From positions 1 through 64,000 of the forward strand of contig NZ_JPOS01000093.1 of NCBI RefSeq assembly GCF_000759025.1: a stretch of 64,000 nucleotides of DNA. The letters run 5' to 3'. This document shows positions 34,841 to 45,053 of the stretch, piece after piece. Position 1 is the first letter of the stretch. Each line of letters starts with the position of its first letter. The notes beneath the pieces are model-generated. The model had not been told where the DNA came from, ran no database searches, and was given only the letters and a program-made list of their open reading frames with translations. Origin of the DNA: Phaeodactylibacter xiamenensis. GTDB taxonomy: Bacteria > Bacteroidota > Bacteroidia > Chitinophagales > Saprospiraceae. Both the position numbers and the translations under genes were made by a program.

Positions 34841-36292
34841 TTAGTTGAGCTGCCATTCCGGGAGGCGGACCAGGTGAACAAATAGGTTGACAATCTGCCA
34901 GGGCACAGCACCGTAGTACAGGCTCCAGGTACCGTCCTCAAAGTAATTATCGGGCACATCGCCTTTGAAGTAGAGCGTAGCCACTTCCAGCAGGCGGTCT
35001 TCGAGCGGGCGGTTCAAAAAGAAAGTCGCCAGCGATTGCGTAATGACCGCCGGGTCGGTTTCCTCCAGCCCCACCCGCTCGATAGCCATATCGCGCAGGC
35101 GGTCGAGGAACGCCTGTGAACCGGTCATGCTGTACAGCACATTCTCACACCCTGACCACCGCGCGGTAAGGGTATTCTCTGTCAGCCAGCTGTGGTGCTC
35201 CGGCCAGCCCGCTACGTCCACCGGGTTGAAGACTTCCTGCCCGAGATTGCCCGCCAGAAAAGTGAGGTACCCAACGAGGTCCTCATTGTAATCTTCTTCC
35301 CAAATGCCGCCCGTCCTGCGAATGACACCAACCAGGGCTTCCAGCGGGCTGCGCACCCGGGCATTGATGAAGCGCTGCTCGTAAAAATGCTCGCTGTGGA
35401 AAAGCTGCCGCAGCACGGGCATGATTTCCCAGTTGTTGTCCCGGAAGGTCTGCGCCAGACCCTCAACAATGACCGGGTCGGGCTCTTCATAGACATAAAA
35501 GCGATAAAGCTTGCTGCAGATGTAATTGGCGACCTCCTGCGAGCGCAGCGTAAAGATAAGCTCGTGCACATCGTCGTACCCCCAGTTGCCCGCATGCCCA
35601 AAGATCGTTTTGGAGGTATTGTCGTACAGGTTAGGATCAAAATTAACGGTAGGGTCACAGGAATACATATTCACCCGCCAGCCGGTCAGGGCGCGGGCTA
35701 CTTCCACGATATCGTTTTGGGTATAGCCATTGCCCTCGCCCATCGTGAAGAGCTCCATGAGTTCGCGGGCGTAGTTTTCGTTAGGCTGCTCTGCGATATT
35801 TTGATTCCCATTGAGGAAGGTGAGCATCGCCGGATTAACGCCCATTTCTTCCACGAAAGTGCGGAAATTGCCAAACGCCCGCCGGTGCAGCAAGTCGTAA
35901 TAATGCCACATGAAGGAGTTGCAGGCATAGTCGTTTTCACGGGTCACAAAGTGGTTGTGCCAGAACAGTGCCAGCTTAGCCCGAACGCTCTCGGTAGCCA
36001 TTTCCCGGATCCATCGGCGGAAGAAGGCGCTCTTGACTTCAAAATAGGTCTGCATATCATCATCCGGGTAATCGTCGTAAGCCCAGTTGGCCCAATAGGG
36101 GGCGTCGGGATCGGGCAGGTTGGCGGCCTCATCGAGCAGTTGGTCGGCCAGCGCCTGAGGCGAAAGCGACAGCCCGGCAGTGACCGTGTTATGAGCGGCT
36201 CCGAACCCGAGGCGGGCATAAAGATGCTGCACCCGCTGTTCGTTCCAGGGCTTTTCCGCACTCGGCTGATAGGGCGCTAATGAATCTGGCAT
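34841..36292 (-). CDS. DUF1800 protein
   Basis: A helical protein of 483 residues with the DUF1800 signature near the start (RVQHLYARLGFGAAHNTV), FWHNHFVTREND, NPAMLTFLNGNQNI and NYARELMELFTMGEGNGYTQNDI. DUF1800 proteins sit next to DUF1501 genes in many Bacteroidota and Planctomycetes, and this pair keeps that order. No signal peptide is evident from the chosen ATG. The pair's biochemical role is not established; a joint envelope-linked function is inferred from the conserved pairing. It is first in the two-gene operon. Confidence 0.9.
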   Translation of the reverse strand: MPDSLAPYQPSAEKPWNEQRVQHLYARLGFGAAHNTVTAGLSLSPQALADQLLDEAANLPDPDAPYWANWAYDDYPDDDMQTYFEVKSAFFRRWIREMATESVRAKLALFWHNHFVTRENDYACNSFMWHYYDLLHRRAFGNFRTFVEEMGVNPAMLTFLNGNQNIAEQPNENYARELMELFTMGEGNGYTQNDIVEVARALTGWRVNMYSCDPTVNFDPNLYDNTSKTIFGHAGNWGYDDVHELIFTLRSQEVANYICSKLYRFYVYEEPDPVIVEGLAQTFRDNNWEIMPVLRQLFHSEHFYEQRFINARVRSPLEALVGVIRRTGGIWEEDYNEDLVGYLTFLAGNLGQEVFNPVDVAGWPEHHSWLTENTLTARWSGCENVLYSMTGSQAFLDRLRDMAIERVGLEETDPAVITQSLATFFLNRPLEDRLLEVATLYFKGDVPDNYFEDGTWSLYYGAVPWQIVNLFVHLVRLPEWQLN

Positions 36293-36378
36293 AGTGGCTG
36301 GTATTGAATCGCAATTCCTAAAATTAGCAAAAACCCAACAATTATTTTGTAACTTTCATGGAGCAAATTATCTGAACC

Positions 36379-39300
36379 TTGAAGACGTACATCTTACCTT
36401 TATTCCTATTGCTGCTTTCCACAGCAGCAACCACTGCTCAGGAGCTGCTTTTTGAAGAGGACTTCAATAGCTGCGGCCTGAGCAGCAACTGGACGGTCAA
36501 CCTCACCGGCAACCCGGATGCGGCCTGGTCCGTTGGCCTGCCCGAAAATGAAAACAGCGATGGCAGCAGTATCGACGGCAGCTGTATGCTGATCATGGAC
36601 GATGACGCTACGGGTGAGAACAGCCCCGCCTGGACGCTGCAACTGGAATCCCAGCCGTTCGATGCCACCGGCTGGTCGCGGGTAACCCTCTACGCTGATG
36701 TCCACTTCCGGAATTACGACGGGCTCGATGCTTTTGACCTCCTGGCTTTCGATGGCAATGAATGGCAATTGCTCCGCCGCTTTCAGGGCGTGGAAGGGCA
36801 GACCGGGACGCAATTTTCAGCATTCCTTCCAGTTGAAATCGACCTCACTTTCTTTGCACACGAGACCTTACAAATTGCCGTCCGCTACGACGATGGGGGC
36901 ACCTGGGGCTGGTGGGCCGGCATCGACAACATCCGGGTGGAAGGCACCGGCAGCGGCACCCCTGTCCTTCTGGAAACCTTCAACGAATGCGCCCTGCCCG
37001 ATGGCTGGCTCAATGAAACCCTAAGTGGGCCGGCGGGATGGTCGTTCGGAATGGTGGATAACGAAAATGCCGGCGCCAACAACAGCATCAACGGCTCCTG
37101 CATGGCGTTTTTTGATGACGATGGACTGGGCGAAGATGCCCCCTTTTCCAAAGCTCTCCTGCTCAGCCCGGTCATTAACGGGCTGGAATTCTCAGAATAC
37201 CGCCTCGAATTCGATGCCGTCATCCGGCAGTACACGGACCTGGAAAGCCTTTCGGTGGGCCTGCGGGATGAAGCGACCGGCGAGACAGCCTGGGCACAAG
37301 CCTATCTCGAAGATCAGGGCGGTCCGCTGTTCGACAATTCCGTTCAGCTGGTGGTCGACCTGTCCGAGTACCGTAGCCCACAGATGCGCCTCGCCTTCCT
37401 CTACGACGATGGCAACGGCTGGGGCTGGTGGGCCGCGCTGGACAATATCAAACTGATTGGCGAAGGCAGCACCAATGACCTTTGCGAGAACGCCATTGCA
37501 TTAGAACTAGACGCCCCCTGCACGCCCGGCAATAATCAGGGCAGCGTCTACACCGGACCCGATGCCTGTACCCCGCCCGGCGCAGGCAGCCTTTGGTACC
37601 AATACACCGCAGCGGGCAGTCAGTGGGTACACCTGCGCACTTTCGCCGGGTACAACGATGCGGTCACCATCTTCACCGGCGATTGCACCTCCCCGGAAGT
37701 GCTCACCTGCACCGATTACGATGCACATGGCTTTACCGGAGAAGACTTGTACTTTGAAGCCGAAGCAGGCACAACTTACTTTATTAGGGTTCATGGCCAG
37801 CGCGCTGAGTTTGGGGTACCGCGCGGTGCCCACTGCATCCAACTGTCCAGCGATGGGCCGCCCCCTACCCCTCCTGCCAATGATGACTGCGCCAATGCCT
37901 TACCGCTGGAAGCCGATGGTAATTGTGTGTCCGGCAATAATTACCACGCGACCTTTGAAGGGCCGGTCCCAAGCAGAAACAACAAAGCACAGGCTGACAT
38001 CTGGTTCCGCTTTACCCCGGAAGATGGAACGCCTTTGCGCATCCAATCCCAGGCCGACTTCGCCGATGTGCTCACCGTCTACCGGGGCAGTTGCGGAGCG
38101 CTGGAAGAGGTCGCCTGCAATGAACTGGGGCAGGAGCTCCTCCTCGAAGCCCCCGAAGCCGGCACGACCTATTACCTGCAGCTCAGCGGGTTCTTCGCTA
38201 CGCTGGAAGGCACCTGCTGCTTAAAAATCGAAGCTGCCCCTGAGGAACCACCGGCAAATGTCCTGTGCGGCACCGCCATTGAACTGGAGCTGGGTGATGA
38301 TTGCACGGCCGTACAACCCACCGGAGCAGGCTTTTCCGGTCCTTTGTCCTCCTGCGCACTCGGGCAGTCTGATGCCGTTTGGTACACCTTCACCGCACCC
38401 GGCAGTGGCTCGGTGGCTTTTGAGCTGGAGAGCGATTTTGTAGCCACACTAAGCGTTTTCAGCGGCAGCTGTGCCAACCTCGAAGAAATTTTCTGCGCCA
38501 CGGCCCCCGATGCCTGCACCCATACCAATCGCCTCAGCGGGCTTACCCCTGGTCAGCAGTACTTCCTGCGCCTCGGGGTCAACAGCAGCCTCACAGGCTG
38601 GGCGGGAGCAGGTACGGCTTGTCTGCGGGTGGACGAAGCAAGCGGGGCACCTAATGCCGGTCCCCTGTCGCTTTTCGCCAACCTGGAATGCTTTGGCAAC
38701 GGGCGTGCCCTCCTGCTACTGGAAGCTACCGGTGGCTCCGGCGGTTATACCTTTACCGGCATTTCTGATGGCAGCCTGCTTGACGATGGCATGGCTTACT
38801 TCGCGGAGGTAACGGATGAGGCCGGATGCAGTGCCGTGATTTCCGGAACCATCAACTGCCCCGCTACCTGCCCTCTGGATGTGGAGATAGAAATTCTGGA
38901 AGAAAACGACTGCCCCAACGACTTCAACGCTGTCCTGCAGGTGGCGGCATTGGGTGGTTCCGACAGCCTGCGTTATACCTGGCAAAACGGATATGACGGC
39001 CCGCTGCTCACTCAGGCTATGAACGGCAGCTACCGGGTGACGGTCACCGATCTGACCAACAACTGCTCGGCCATAGCAGCCTACGAAATAGGAGCGATTG
39101 CACCAATTGCCGTGGAAGTCCTGGAACTCAGCCCGCCATCCTCCGGCGGTATGGATGGCAGCATTTCGGTGGCCGTTAGCGGCGGCACCCCGCCTTATCT
39201 GTACGAGTGGTCCCTCGATGGCGCCTTCGTTTCCAATGCTGCCAATCCACAAAACCTAAGTGCGGGCGCTTACCAGTTGCACATTACGGATGCCAATGGC

Positions 39301-39615
39301 TGTACCTTCAGCGCTGAGGATATTGAACTGGGTACGCCTTCCACCACCCTTTCGGAACCTATGCATGCCCGCATCAACGTTTATCCCAACCCGAACCGCG
39401 GCCTCTTCTACGTAGATGCGGAGGATTTACCCGCTCCCGTCACTCACCTGGAAGTGTACACTGCTTCCGGGCAGTTGGTCCGGCGGGTGGACATAGGCGC
39501 TAACTGGCAACCGCCCTATGCCGTTGACCTGTCGGGCAGCAGCACGGGGCTGTACCTGCTCCGGGTGTTTACCGAAGCAGGCATAGCTCAACGAAGGGTA
39601 ATAGTGGGGCGGTAG
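36379..39615 (+). CDS. T9SS-sorted multidomain surface protein (MAM-like, PPC-like, SprB-like)
   Basis: The start is a TTG at 36379, directly before a signal peptide (KTYILPLFLLLLSTAATTAQ); the nearest upstream ATG (36358) runs into TGA after five codons. Domains: two related jelly-roll units (about 22-195 and 200-375, both ending GWGWWA.DNI), three Ca-binding-like pre-peptidase C-type units (about 380-760; WYQYTAAGS, IWFRFTPEDGT and WYTFTAPGSG), two SprB-like repeats (LRYTWQNG; PPYLYEWSLDG) and a type A sorting domain (VYPNPNRGLFYV). It faces away from the DUF1800 gene. It is probably an adhesin-like exported protein; no catalytic site is seen. Confidence 0.87.
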   Translation: MKTYILPLFLLLLSTAATTAQELLFEEDFNSCGLSSNWTVNLTGNPDAAWSVGLPENENSDGSSIDGSCMLIMDDDATGENSPAWTLQLESQPFDATGWSRVTLYADVHFRNYDGLDAFDLLAFDGNEWQLLRRFQGVEGQTGTQFSAFLPVEIDLTFFAHETLQIAVRYDDGGTWGWWAGIDNIRVEGTGSGTPVLLETFNECALPDGWLNETLSGPAGWSFGMVDNENAGANNSINGSCMAFFDDDGLGEDAPFSKALLLSPVINGLEFSEYRLEFDAVIRQYTDLESLSVGLRDEATGETAWAQAYLEDQGGPLFDNSVQLVVDLSEYRSPQMRLAFLYDDGNGWGWWAALDNIKLIGEGSTNDLCENAIALELDAPCTPGNNQGSVYTGPDACTPPGAGSLWYQYTAAGSQWVHLRTFAGYNDAVTIFTGDCTSPEVLTCTDYDAHGFTGEDLYFEAEAGTTYFIRVHGQRAEFGVPRGAHCIQLSSDGPPPTPPANDDCANALPLEADGNCVSGNNYHATFEGPVPSRNNKAQADIWFRFTPEDGTPLRIQSQADFADVLTVYRGSCGALEEVACNELGQELLLEAPEAGTTYYLQLSGFFATLEGTCCLKIEAAPEEPPANVLCGTAIELELGDDCTAVQPTGAGFSGPLSSCALGQSDAVWYTFTAPGSGSVAFELESDFVATLSVFSGSCANLEEIFCATAPDACTHTNRLSGLTPGQQYFLRLGVNSSLTGWAGAGTACLRVDEASGAPNAGPLSLFANLECFGNGRALLLLEATGGSGGYTFTGISDGSLLDDGMAYFAEVTDEAGCSAVISGTINCPATCPLDVEIEILEENDCPNDFNAVLQVAALGGSDSLRYTWQNGYDGPLLTQAMNGSYRVTVTDLTNNCSAIAAYEIGAIAPIAVEVLELSPPSSGGMDGSISVAVSGGTPPYLYEWSLDGAFVSNAANPQNLSAGAYQLHITDANGCTFSAEDIELGTPSTTLSEPMHARINVYPNPNRGLFYVDAEDLPAPVTHLEVYTASGQLVRRVDIGANWQPPYAVDLSGSSTGLYLLRVFTEAGIAQRRVIVGR

Positions 39616-39622
39616 ATTTTGA

Positions 39623-42600
39623 TTACCGCACTATTGTAATTGGCAGCGCCTCACCAGTCTCCGTGCGCACCCAGTACAGGCCTGTGGGCAGTGCCGAGAC
39701 ATCCACAGAGGTCACCTTAGTATCCAATGCTATAGTTTGAAGCCATTGCCCTGTGCCAATGTACAATTGCAAACGCTGTGTCAATGATTGCCCGTGGGCC
39801 CTAATCCAAATACGATCACGGGCCGGATTTGGAAACAGCGTAATTTCATCGCTCAGGGAAAGACCTGTTGACCCACTGCTGATCAGCACCACCTCCTCAC
39901 AATAAGTATGCTCCCCCCAGTCATTAGCCGCTGTGAGACAAACCGTATAGGTACCGGGTGCTGCATAAATGTGCTCCGGGTGCTGCGCTGTACTGCCTTG
40001 CCCATCGCCGAAGTCCCAAACCCAGCTCGTAGGGGTATTGTTGGAGACATCCGTGAAGACAACCTGTAGCTCGGCCGTTTCGTAGGCAAAAGCGGCCGCA
40101 GGCGTGAAGTCCGGCAGTTCGGATACCATCACATTTTGAACGTTGTTGGTGATGATAGGCGGATTGAAGTCGAAGTAAATGCCAGCGGTATTCTCAACTA
40201 GGGTATTTTCGTCCAGCCCGGGCAGGGCTTCGATTTCAAACTGCACAAAGCCGTGGCTTTCCGGTTCATTGGTGGTGCTGTCGGGCAGCAGGATGTCCCG
40301 GAAGTGAAATTCCAAACGGCCATCTTCGTACAGTACGGCCTCGTAGGGATGGCTGCTGCTGCCTGGCACAAAGGTGGCCCAGTCGAGGTCTTCCGATAGC
40401 TGATCGCGCAGAACCACATTGAAGGCGGTATCGGTGCCCGTATTCTGAAAACGGATGGTGTACAGCAGGGGCTCCTCAAACAGGGTATAGTTTTGAGTAA
40501 AAGGCGGTTGTTCCGAACGCGCCGGGTGCACCTGCTTATCGTTGGGATCGTACGCACAGTTGATGATGGAAGTGAACCCAAAAGTCTCTGCGGGCAGGGG
40601 TTCACCTATGGCATTATAGGGCACTACGCCCACCTGAATATCCAGGGGCGAACCGATAAATTCCACCCCGGCAATGACCATGTTCAACGCTACGGAGCGG
40701 CTCTCCCCCGGCTGCAAACCTTCAAAGTCCCAGAACAGGGTATCGCCTGACGACTGAGCGGGCACGGGCGTCGCTTCCACCAATTCGGCCAGCTCATTGA
40801 GGACCAGATAAGCCTGCCCATCGAAGGGCCAACAGCCATCATTGGTGTAATTGAGCCAAAAGGGCACGGTAAAGCCGCAGCGGGTGGGCGCAGAGGCCAG
40901 CGTTATGCCTGCTTCGGGCTCCTCGGTATTCGGGCTTACACCAAATTCCAGGCTGTCAATGGCCGTGCCATCGAAGGTGATTTCGTAGCTCTCGGGGGTG
41001 GTGGTTAGGGCCCAGCACTCTTCGAGCTGGGGGCTGATGTTGTAGGTGCCTTCTGCCCCGTAAACGGTAAACCGCCCTTCCTCATCTGTGAAGACCGCCA
41101 GTGCCTCAGGCTCTATCGTGATTGGGAAGCGGTCGAGGAGGACCTCCTGTGTGTCGCGCTGCCCATTGGCATTGATATCAAAGAAAACCTGCCCGGAAAC
41201 GCCCACGTCGTTGGCCAGATTATAAGACACAATGATACGATCGATACCGCCATTCGGAGGGCTCTCTGCATTACCTACAATATCCAGGTCCCCATCGCCA
41301 TCCATATCTGCCAGTTCGAAGCCGCGAACCGCAATAGCTGCGTTTGGGATGGGCAAAGGGGGCAAAAAATCACCATTGCCCTGCCCTTTCAACCACTGCA
41401 TGGGAAAGTCCTGATACCCTGAAGTCACAATATCCTGCACCCCATCACCGTCGTAATCCGTCAGTGTGAATTTTTCCATAGCCGGGCCACCAACGTAGAT
41501 ATCCTGCTGCGCCCCCAAATAGCCGCCCCCTGTACCTGGCCACCAGGCGATCCGGTCCTCTCCCCCAAAGCTGTTATCCGCAGAAACGATGATGTCCATT
41601 AAGCCGTCCTCGTTCAAATCAGCGGCCTGTGCATAGAGCGCCGTTGTTATGTTCGTGGTCAGGGTATGAAGGTTATAAAAATCCCCTCCTCCCAAATTAA
41701 TCCGGTAATCGATCACCGGGTCTTCGCCTTTGCAGACAACGAGGTCGGTAAGCCCGTCGCCGTTTAGGTCCGCAGGAAGGACATCCAGTACCCCTTCCAC
41801 TTCTTCCCAAAGAAGGACGTAGTCGCCCCAACTACTGCCATGATTTGGCACCCAGCCTACGTAACCGGTAGGCTGGCCATTGTGGCTCGGAGAGGCCCAG
41901 AGCATATCGAGGTCGCCGTCGCCGTCCATATCTGCCATCTGAAGGTCCCGCTTGAAAAAATAGCCGCTCTCGAAAGGAGGCGTTTCGGTAAAGGTGCCAT
42001 CCGTATTGTTGATGTAAACGCAAAACATGCTTTGGTTAGTCGCATTGTCCTGCACACTGCCTGCGAGGACATCCGGCCAGCCGTCGTTGTTGTAATCAAA
42101 AACAGCAATACTGGCAGGTTCATAGTTATGCCTCCTTGCAATCAGCCTGGGCTGCGAATACCTCTGACCTTCGTTTCTAACCCAAACCAGGGCATCGCTG
42201 CCGCCAGAGCCCACGACAATATCTGGCCGGCCATCCTGGTCAACATCAGCTACTACAGGGAGACCAACCTGGTATACACCAAGTTCTACGAGTGCGGGCG
42301 GGGCAAACGCTCCATTGCCTTCAGAAGCCAGCCAAAGCAGGGCCTCCTTTGGAGGGGCTGAGCTGTTAATTCCGTAAAGGATATCCGGGAAACCATCCCC
42401 GTTGAGGTCGGGCAGGTCAAGAAAGCGCTGATAAGCGGCATAATCCTGTAGCTTGATGTCAGGCCCGAAGTGTCCGGTACCATCGTTCTGGAGCCACCCC
42501 ACTTCGCCGTAGCGGTGGCAGGAAGCAAGGTCAAGATCCCCGTCACCATCCATATCCGCCGTTTGCACATAGTAGCTACCGTAGGCGGGCAGCAGGGTAT

Positions 42601-43417
42601 CCGGGGCCGAAAAAGCACCGCCCCCCAGATTGCGGAAAAGGGTCAGCCCGGCACCGCCTTCGTCTTCAATGCGGTTGGAACAAACGATGTCCGGCAGGTC
42701 ATCCCCATCAAAGTCTCCGGTAACGACCGAATTAGGGCCTAAATGGGTATCATTAATGACCTGAAAATCAGCAAAAGTGCCATTGCCCAGGTTCTCATGC
42801 CAGCAGAGGCGATGGTCAGAATGAGCGGCGACCACAACGTCCTGATCACCATCTCCATCCAGGTCTTCTGCATGAACGCTGTTGGCACTATTATGATCAG
42901 CGCTAAGGAGCTGAGCATCGCCGAAGGTGCCGTCACCCTGCCCGGGCAGCCAGGATACGCCCTGAGATTCTCCGACAAGAGCATCCGTCTGACCGTCACC
43001 ATTGAGGTCGGCAAGGTAAAGGTCTGTCACTAGCCCGGCGTCGTAAATGATCGTGGGCGGCCCGAAGGTACCATTGCCATTATTGAAGTGAATCCCAAAA
43101 CCTGCCTGGTAGGAAGCAAAAAGTAAGTCTTCGTCCCCGTCGCTATCTATATCGAAGCTGGTCAGGGAGCGGTAAAGCCGGTCCGTAAAGTCAATGGGGT
43201 TTTGATGGCCGAAGGTGCCATCCTCAAGCTGCGGGAGCCAAAACAGGCGCTTATCTGTAGCACAAATAACATCGGTGCGGCCGTCGCCATTTACATCTGA
43301 GCCTATGCTGAACTGAACGTTCCCTACTTCGTCAAAGAGATCAATGGCAGGCGCATACTGGGCATTAAGCCCTGCAGTAAAAAACAGGCTTACTACTACT
43401 AACTGGAGTTTATTCAT
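39623..43417 (-). CDS. T9SS-sorted FG-GAP/VCBS repeat surface protein
   Basis: The ATG at 43417 (MNKLQLVVVSLFFTAGLNAQ) is the real start; the longer open frame lacks a signal. About residues 20-780 hold at least ten FG-GAP/VCBS units, each with a calcium-loop motif such as DVNGDGRTDVICA or DLDGDGDQDVVVA. An SdrD B-like unit (VFFDINANGQRDTQE) follows, then a DUF7619/DUF11-like domain (PNDKQVHPA; YTIRFQNTGTDTAFNV), PKD (WVWDFGDGQGST) and a type A sorting domain (LFPNPARDRIWI). Such propellers are common in secreted adhesins and enzymes of marine Bacteroidota. It converges with the 36379 gene, with 7 bp between the stops. Confidence 0.9.
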   Translation of the reverse strand: MNKLQLVVVSLFFTAGLNAQYAPAIDLFDEVGNVQFSIGSDVNGDGRTDVICATDKRLFWLPQLEDGTFGHQNPIDFTDRLYRSLTSFDIDSDGDEDLLFASYQAGFGIHFNNGNGTFGPPTIIYDAGLVTDLYLADLNGDGQTDALVGESQGVSWLPGQGDGTFGDAQLLSADHNSANSVHAEDLDGDGDQDVVVAAHSDHRLCWHENLGNGTFADFQVINDTHLGPNSVVTGDFDGDDLPDIVCSNRIEDEGGAGLTLFRNLGGGAFSAPDTLLPAYGSYYVQTADMDGDGDLDLASCHRYGEVGWLQNDGTGHFGPDIKLQDYAAYQRFLDLPDLNGDGFPDILYGINSSAPPKEALLWLASEGNGAFAPPALVELGVYQVGLPVVADVDQDGRPDIVVGSGGSDALVWVRNEGQRYSQPRLIARRHNYEPASIAVFDYNNDGWPDVLAGSVQDNATNQSMFCVYINNTDGTFTETPPFESGYFFKRDLQMADMDGDGDLDMLWASPSHNGQPTGYVGWVPNHGSSWGDYVLLWEEVEGVLDVLPADLNGDGLTDLVVCKGEDPVIDYRINLGGGDFYNLHTLTTNITTALYAQAADLNEDGLMDIIVSADNSFGGEDRIAWWPGTGGGYLGAQQDIYVGGPAMEKFTLTDYDGDGVQDIVTSGYQDFPMQWLKGQGNGDFLPPLPIPNAAIAVRGFELADMDGDGDLDIVGNAESPPNGGIDRIIVSYNLANDVGVSGQVFFDINANGQRDTQEVLLDRFPITIEPEALAVFTDEEGRFTVYGAEGTYNISPQLEECWALTTTPESYEITFDGTAIDSLEFGVSPNTEEPEAGITLASAPTRCGFTVPFWLNYTNDGCWPFDGQAYLVLNELAELVEATPVPAQSSGDTLFWDFEGLQPGESRSVALNMVIAGVEFIGSPLDIQVGVVPYNAIGEPLPAETFGFTSIINCAYDPNDKQVHPARSEQPPFTQNYTLFEEPLLYTIRFQNTGTDTAFNVVLRDQLSEDLDWATFVPGSSSHPYEAVLYEDGRLEFHFRDILLPDSTTNEPESHGFVQFEIEALPGLDENTLVENTAGIYFDFNPPIITNNVQNVMVSELPDFTPAAAFAYETAELQVVFTDVSNNTPTSWVWDFGDGQGSTAQHPEHIYAAPGTYTVCLTAANDWGEHTYCEEVVLISSGSTGLSLSDEITLFPNPARDRIWIRAHGQSLTQRLQLYIGTGQWLQTIALDTKVTSVDVSALPTGLYWVRTETGEALPITIVR

Positions 43418-43635
43418 CGTTCGTTTTGGTTTAGCACAGCAAGGTACGGCTTTTGGCAGATACACCATGGCAAGGCCAATCAAAGTGTTTTGAAAATTTG
43501 ATTGGGACTTCACCTCAGCTGCTATCAGGCTAATAAAAAAGCTGGTCTGATAAAAGAAAACCGCAATGCTGACTGATGGGCGCACTGGCAGGCGCAACCC
43601 TTGATGAGCCCCTAAGCTGGGAATGGCCCTTTTGC

Positions 43636-44334
43636 CTACCGGTCCCGCCACTGATTGGCAAACATCTGCCATACCTCATCCTTATTCACCGGATTGGCAG
43701 TGATGGTGACCGGCTCATTGCGCACCGGGTGGACAAAGGAAATGGACCGGCAGTGCAGGTGAATGGAGCCATCTTTATTGGGTGCAGGGGCACCGTATTT
43801 CACATCCCCCCGGATAGAGCAGCCAAGTCGGGCCAGCTGTACGCGGATTTGGTGAGGGCGACCGGTCAGTGGGTTGACCCTGATCAAGTGATGGTTGCCC
43901 ACTTCAGCGATCAGCTCGTAGTCGAGCTCGGACTTCTTAGCGTCCTTATTGCGGGGGCGAACGGAGGCATGGGCTACGTTGCGGGTACGGTCTTTATCGA
44001 TGTAGTGGACCAGGTGCCCGGATAACGGGTCCGGCCGCTCTTCGGTTATGGCCCAGTAGGTTTTCTGAATTTCGCGTTTCTGGAACAGGGCGTTCATACG
44101 GGCAAGCGCCTTGCTGGTACGGGCGTAAATTACGACCCCGCTCACCGGACGGTCGAGCCGGTGGATGGTGCCCAGGAAAACAGCACCTGGCTTGTTGTAG
44201 CGGTCAGCAATATACTGCTTCACAAACTCGCTCATGGGCTTGTCCTCTGTAATATCCCCCTGCACGAGCATGCCCGCCGGCTTATTGACCGCGATCAAAT
44301 GATTGTCTTCAAAAAGTATTTGTAGTCCTTGCAT
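43636..44334 (-). CDS. RluA-family pseudouridine synthase
   Basis: A 232-residue pseudouridine synthase that isomerises uridines in structured RNA. The catalytic motif is HRLDRPVSG (Asp61), preceded by AVNKPAGMLV. The downstream motif RPHQIRVQLARLGCSIRGDVKYG is present as in RluA enzymes. There is no S4 domain, so it is the short RluA type common in Bacteroidota. The exact RNA target cannot be read. It is the last gene of an rmlB-DUF502-rluA run, 8 bp after DUF502, which looks like a shared transcript without shared function. Confidence 0.93.
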   Translation of the reverse strand: MQGLQILFEDNHLIAVNKPAGMLVQGDITEDKPMSEFVKQYIADRYNKPGAVFLGTIHRLDRPVSGVVIYARTSKALARMNALFQKREIQKTYWAITEERPDPLSGHLVHYIDKDRTRNVAHASVRPRNKDAKKSELDYELIAEVGNHHLIRVNPLTGRPHQIRVQLARLGCSIRGDVKYGAPAPNKDGSIHLHCRSISFVHPVRNEPVTITANPVNKDEVWQMFANQWRDR

Positions 44335-44342
44335 AACGCTGG

Positions 44343-45050
44343 CTAATTATGGGACGAAGGTAATTCTTTTTCTGTATCTCCCTCCACTGCTTTCCCGGCT
44401 TCCGGCAAATCGAAAAGACTGGAAGACCCCGCACCAACACTTATAATGGACCGCATAGCGTCTTCGGGCCGGGTATTGACGTATTTGACGTCCTCTTCTT
44501 TCATGTGAAATACGAAGCCGTTGGTAGGATTGGGCCCGGTAGGCACAAAAACAGTAACGTAGCCATTGCCCAGCTCATCATCGGTCACAAACCCCGTCAT
44601 CAGGGTGCCGCTGCCAAAGGGGTCAACGAGGACCACCTGCGAAAAAGGCACCTTTTTACGCCCCAAAAATTGACGGACGGTTTCCCGTAAGACGCCGTAG
44701 AAGGGCAGGCTCATCAACCACCGCTGCTCGAACTGCGTAAACATTTTACTGCCCGAACTGGTGCGCACCACCAGCCCAAGTGCAAAAAAGAACGTGAGGA
44801 CAATGGACAGCGCCAGAAAATCCAGGAACCAGCCTGGCAGCTCCTCTGAAAAAGGTATCAGTGCCCGGACCGGAGAGACAAGATTCGTCATGAAATTAAT
44901 CAGAATCCGGACCAGGAAAAAGAAAAGGGTGAGGGGCAATATCACTACCAGCCCCCCTATAAAAGTGGTTGCGAAAAATCGGCGCAGGCGGTTAAAAATC
45001 CGCATGAACCGGCGGGACCGCCTGCGTACTTTTTCGGAAGGTTCTATCAT
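44343..45050 (-). CDS. DUF502 membrane protein
   Basis: Two transmembrane segments (about residues 26-50 and 68-92) flank a short loop. The DUF502 core follows (LPFYGVLRETVRQFLGRKKVPFSQVVLVDPFGSG, then TGFVTDD and VFVPTGPNPTNGFVFHM). DUF502 proteins are conserved, but their role is unknown; a link to membrane stress or lipid homeostasis is not shown here. It starts 3 bp after rmlB and ends 8 bp before the RluA-type gene, so it is embedded in an operon. The basic N-terminus precedes the first helix. Confidence 0.92.
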   Translation of the reverse strand: MIEPSEKVRRRSRRFMRIFNRLRRFFATTFIGGLVVILPLTLFFFLVRILINFMTNLVSPVRALIPFSEELPGWFLDFLALSIVLTFFFALGLVVRTSSGSKMFTQFEQRWLMSLPFYGVLRETVRQFLGRKKVPFSQVVLVDPFGSGTLMTGFVTDDELGNGYVTVFVPTGPNPTNGFVFHMKEEDVKYVNTRPEDAMRSIISVGAGSSSLFDLPEAGKAVEGDTEKELPSSHN

Positions 45051-45053
45051 TCG

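Noticed and set aside
33514-36280. Open frames of 300 and 362 residues opposite DUF1501 and DUF1800
   Set aside because: They lack motifs and follow the opposite strand's codon pattern; the two minus-strand genes carry unmistakable family signatures.
36358-36360. ATG as the start of the 36379 gene
   Set aside because: It meets TGA after five codons; the TTG at 36379 begins the signal peptide.
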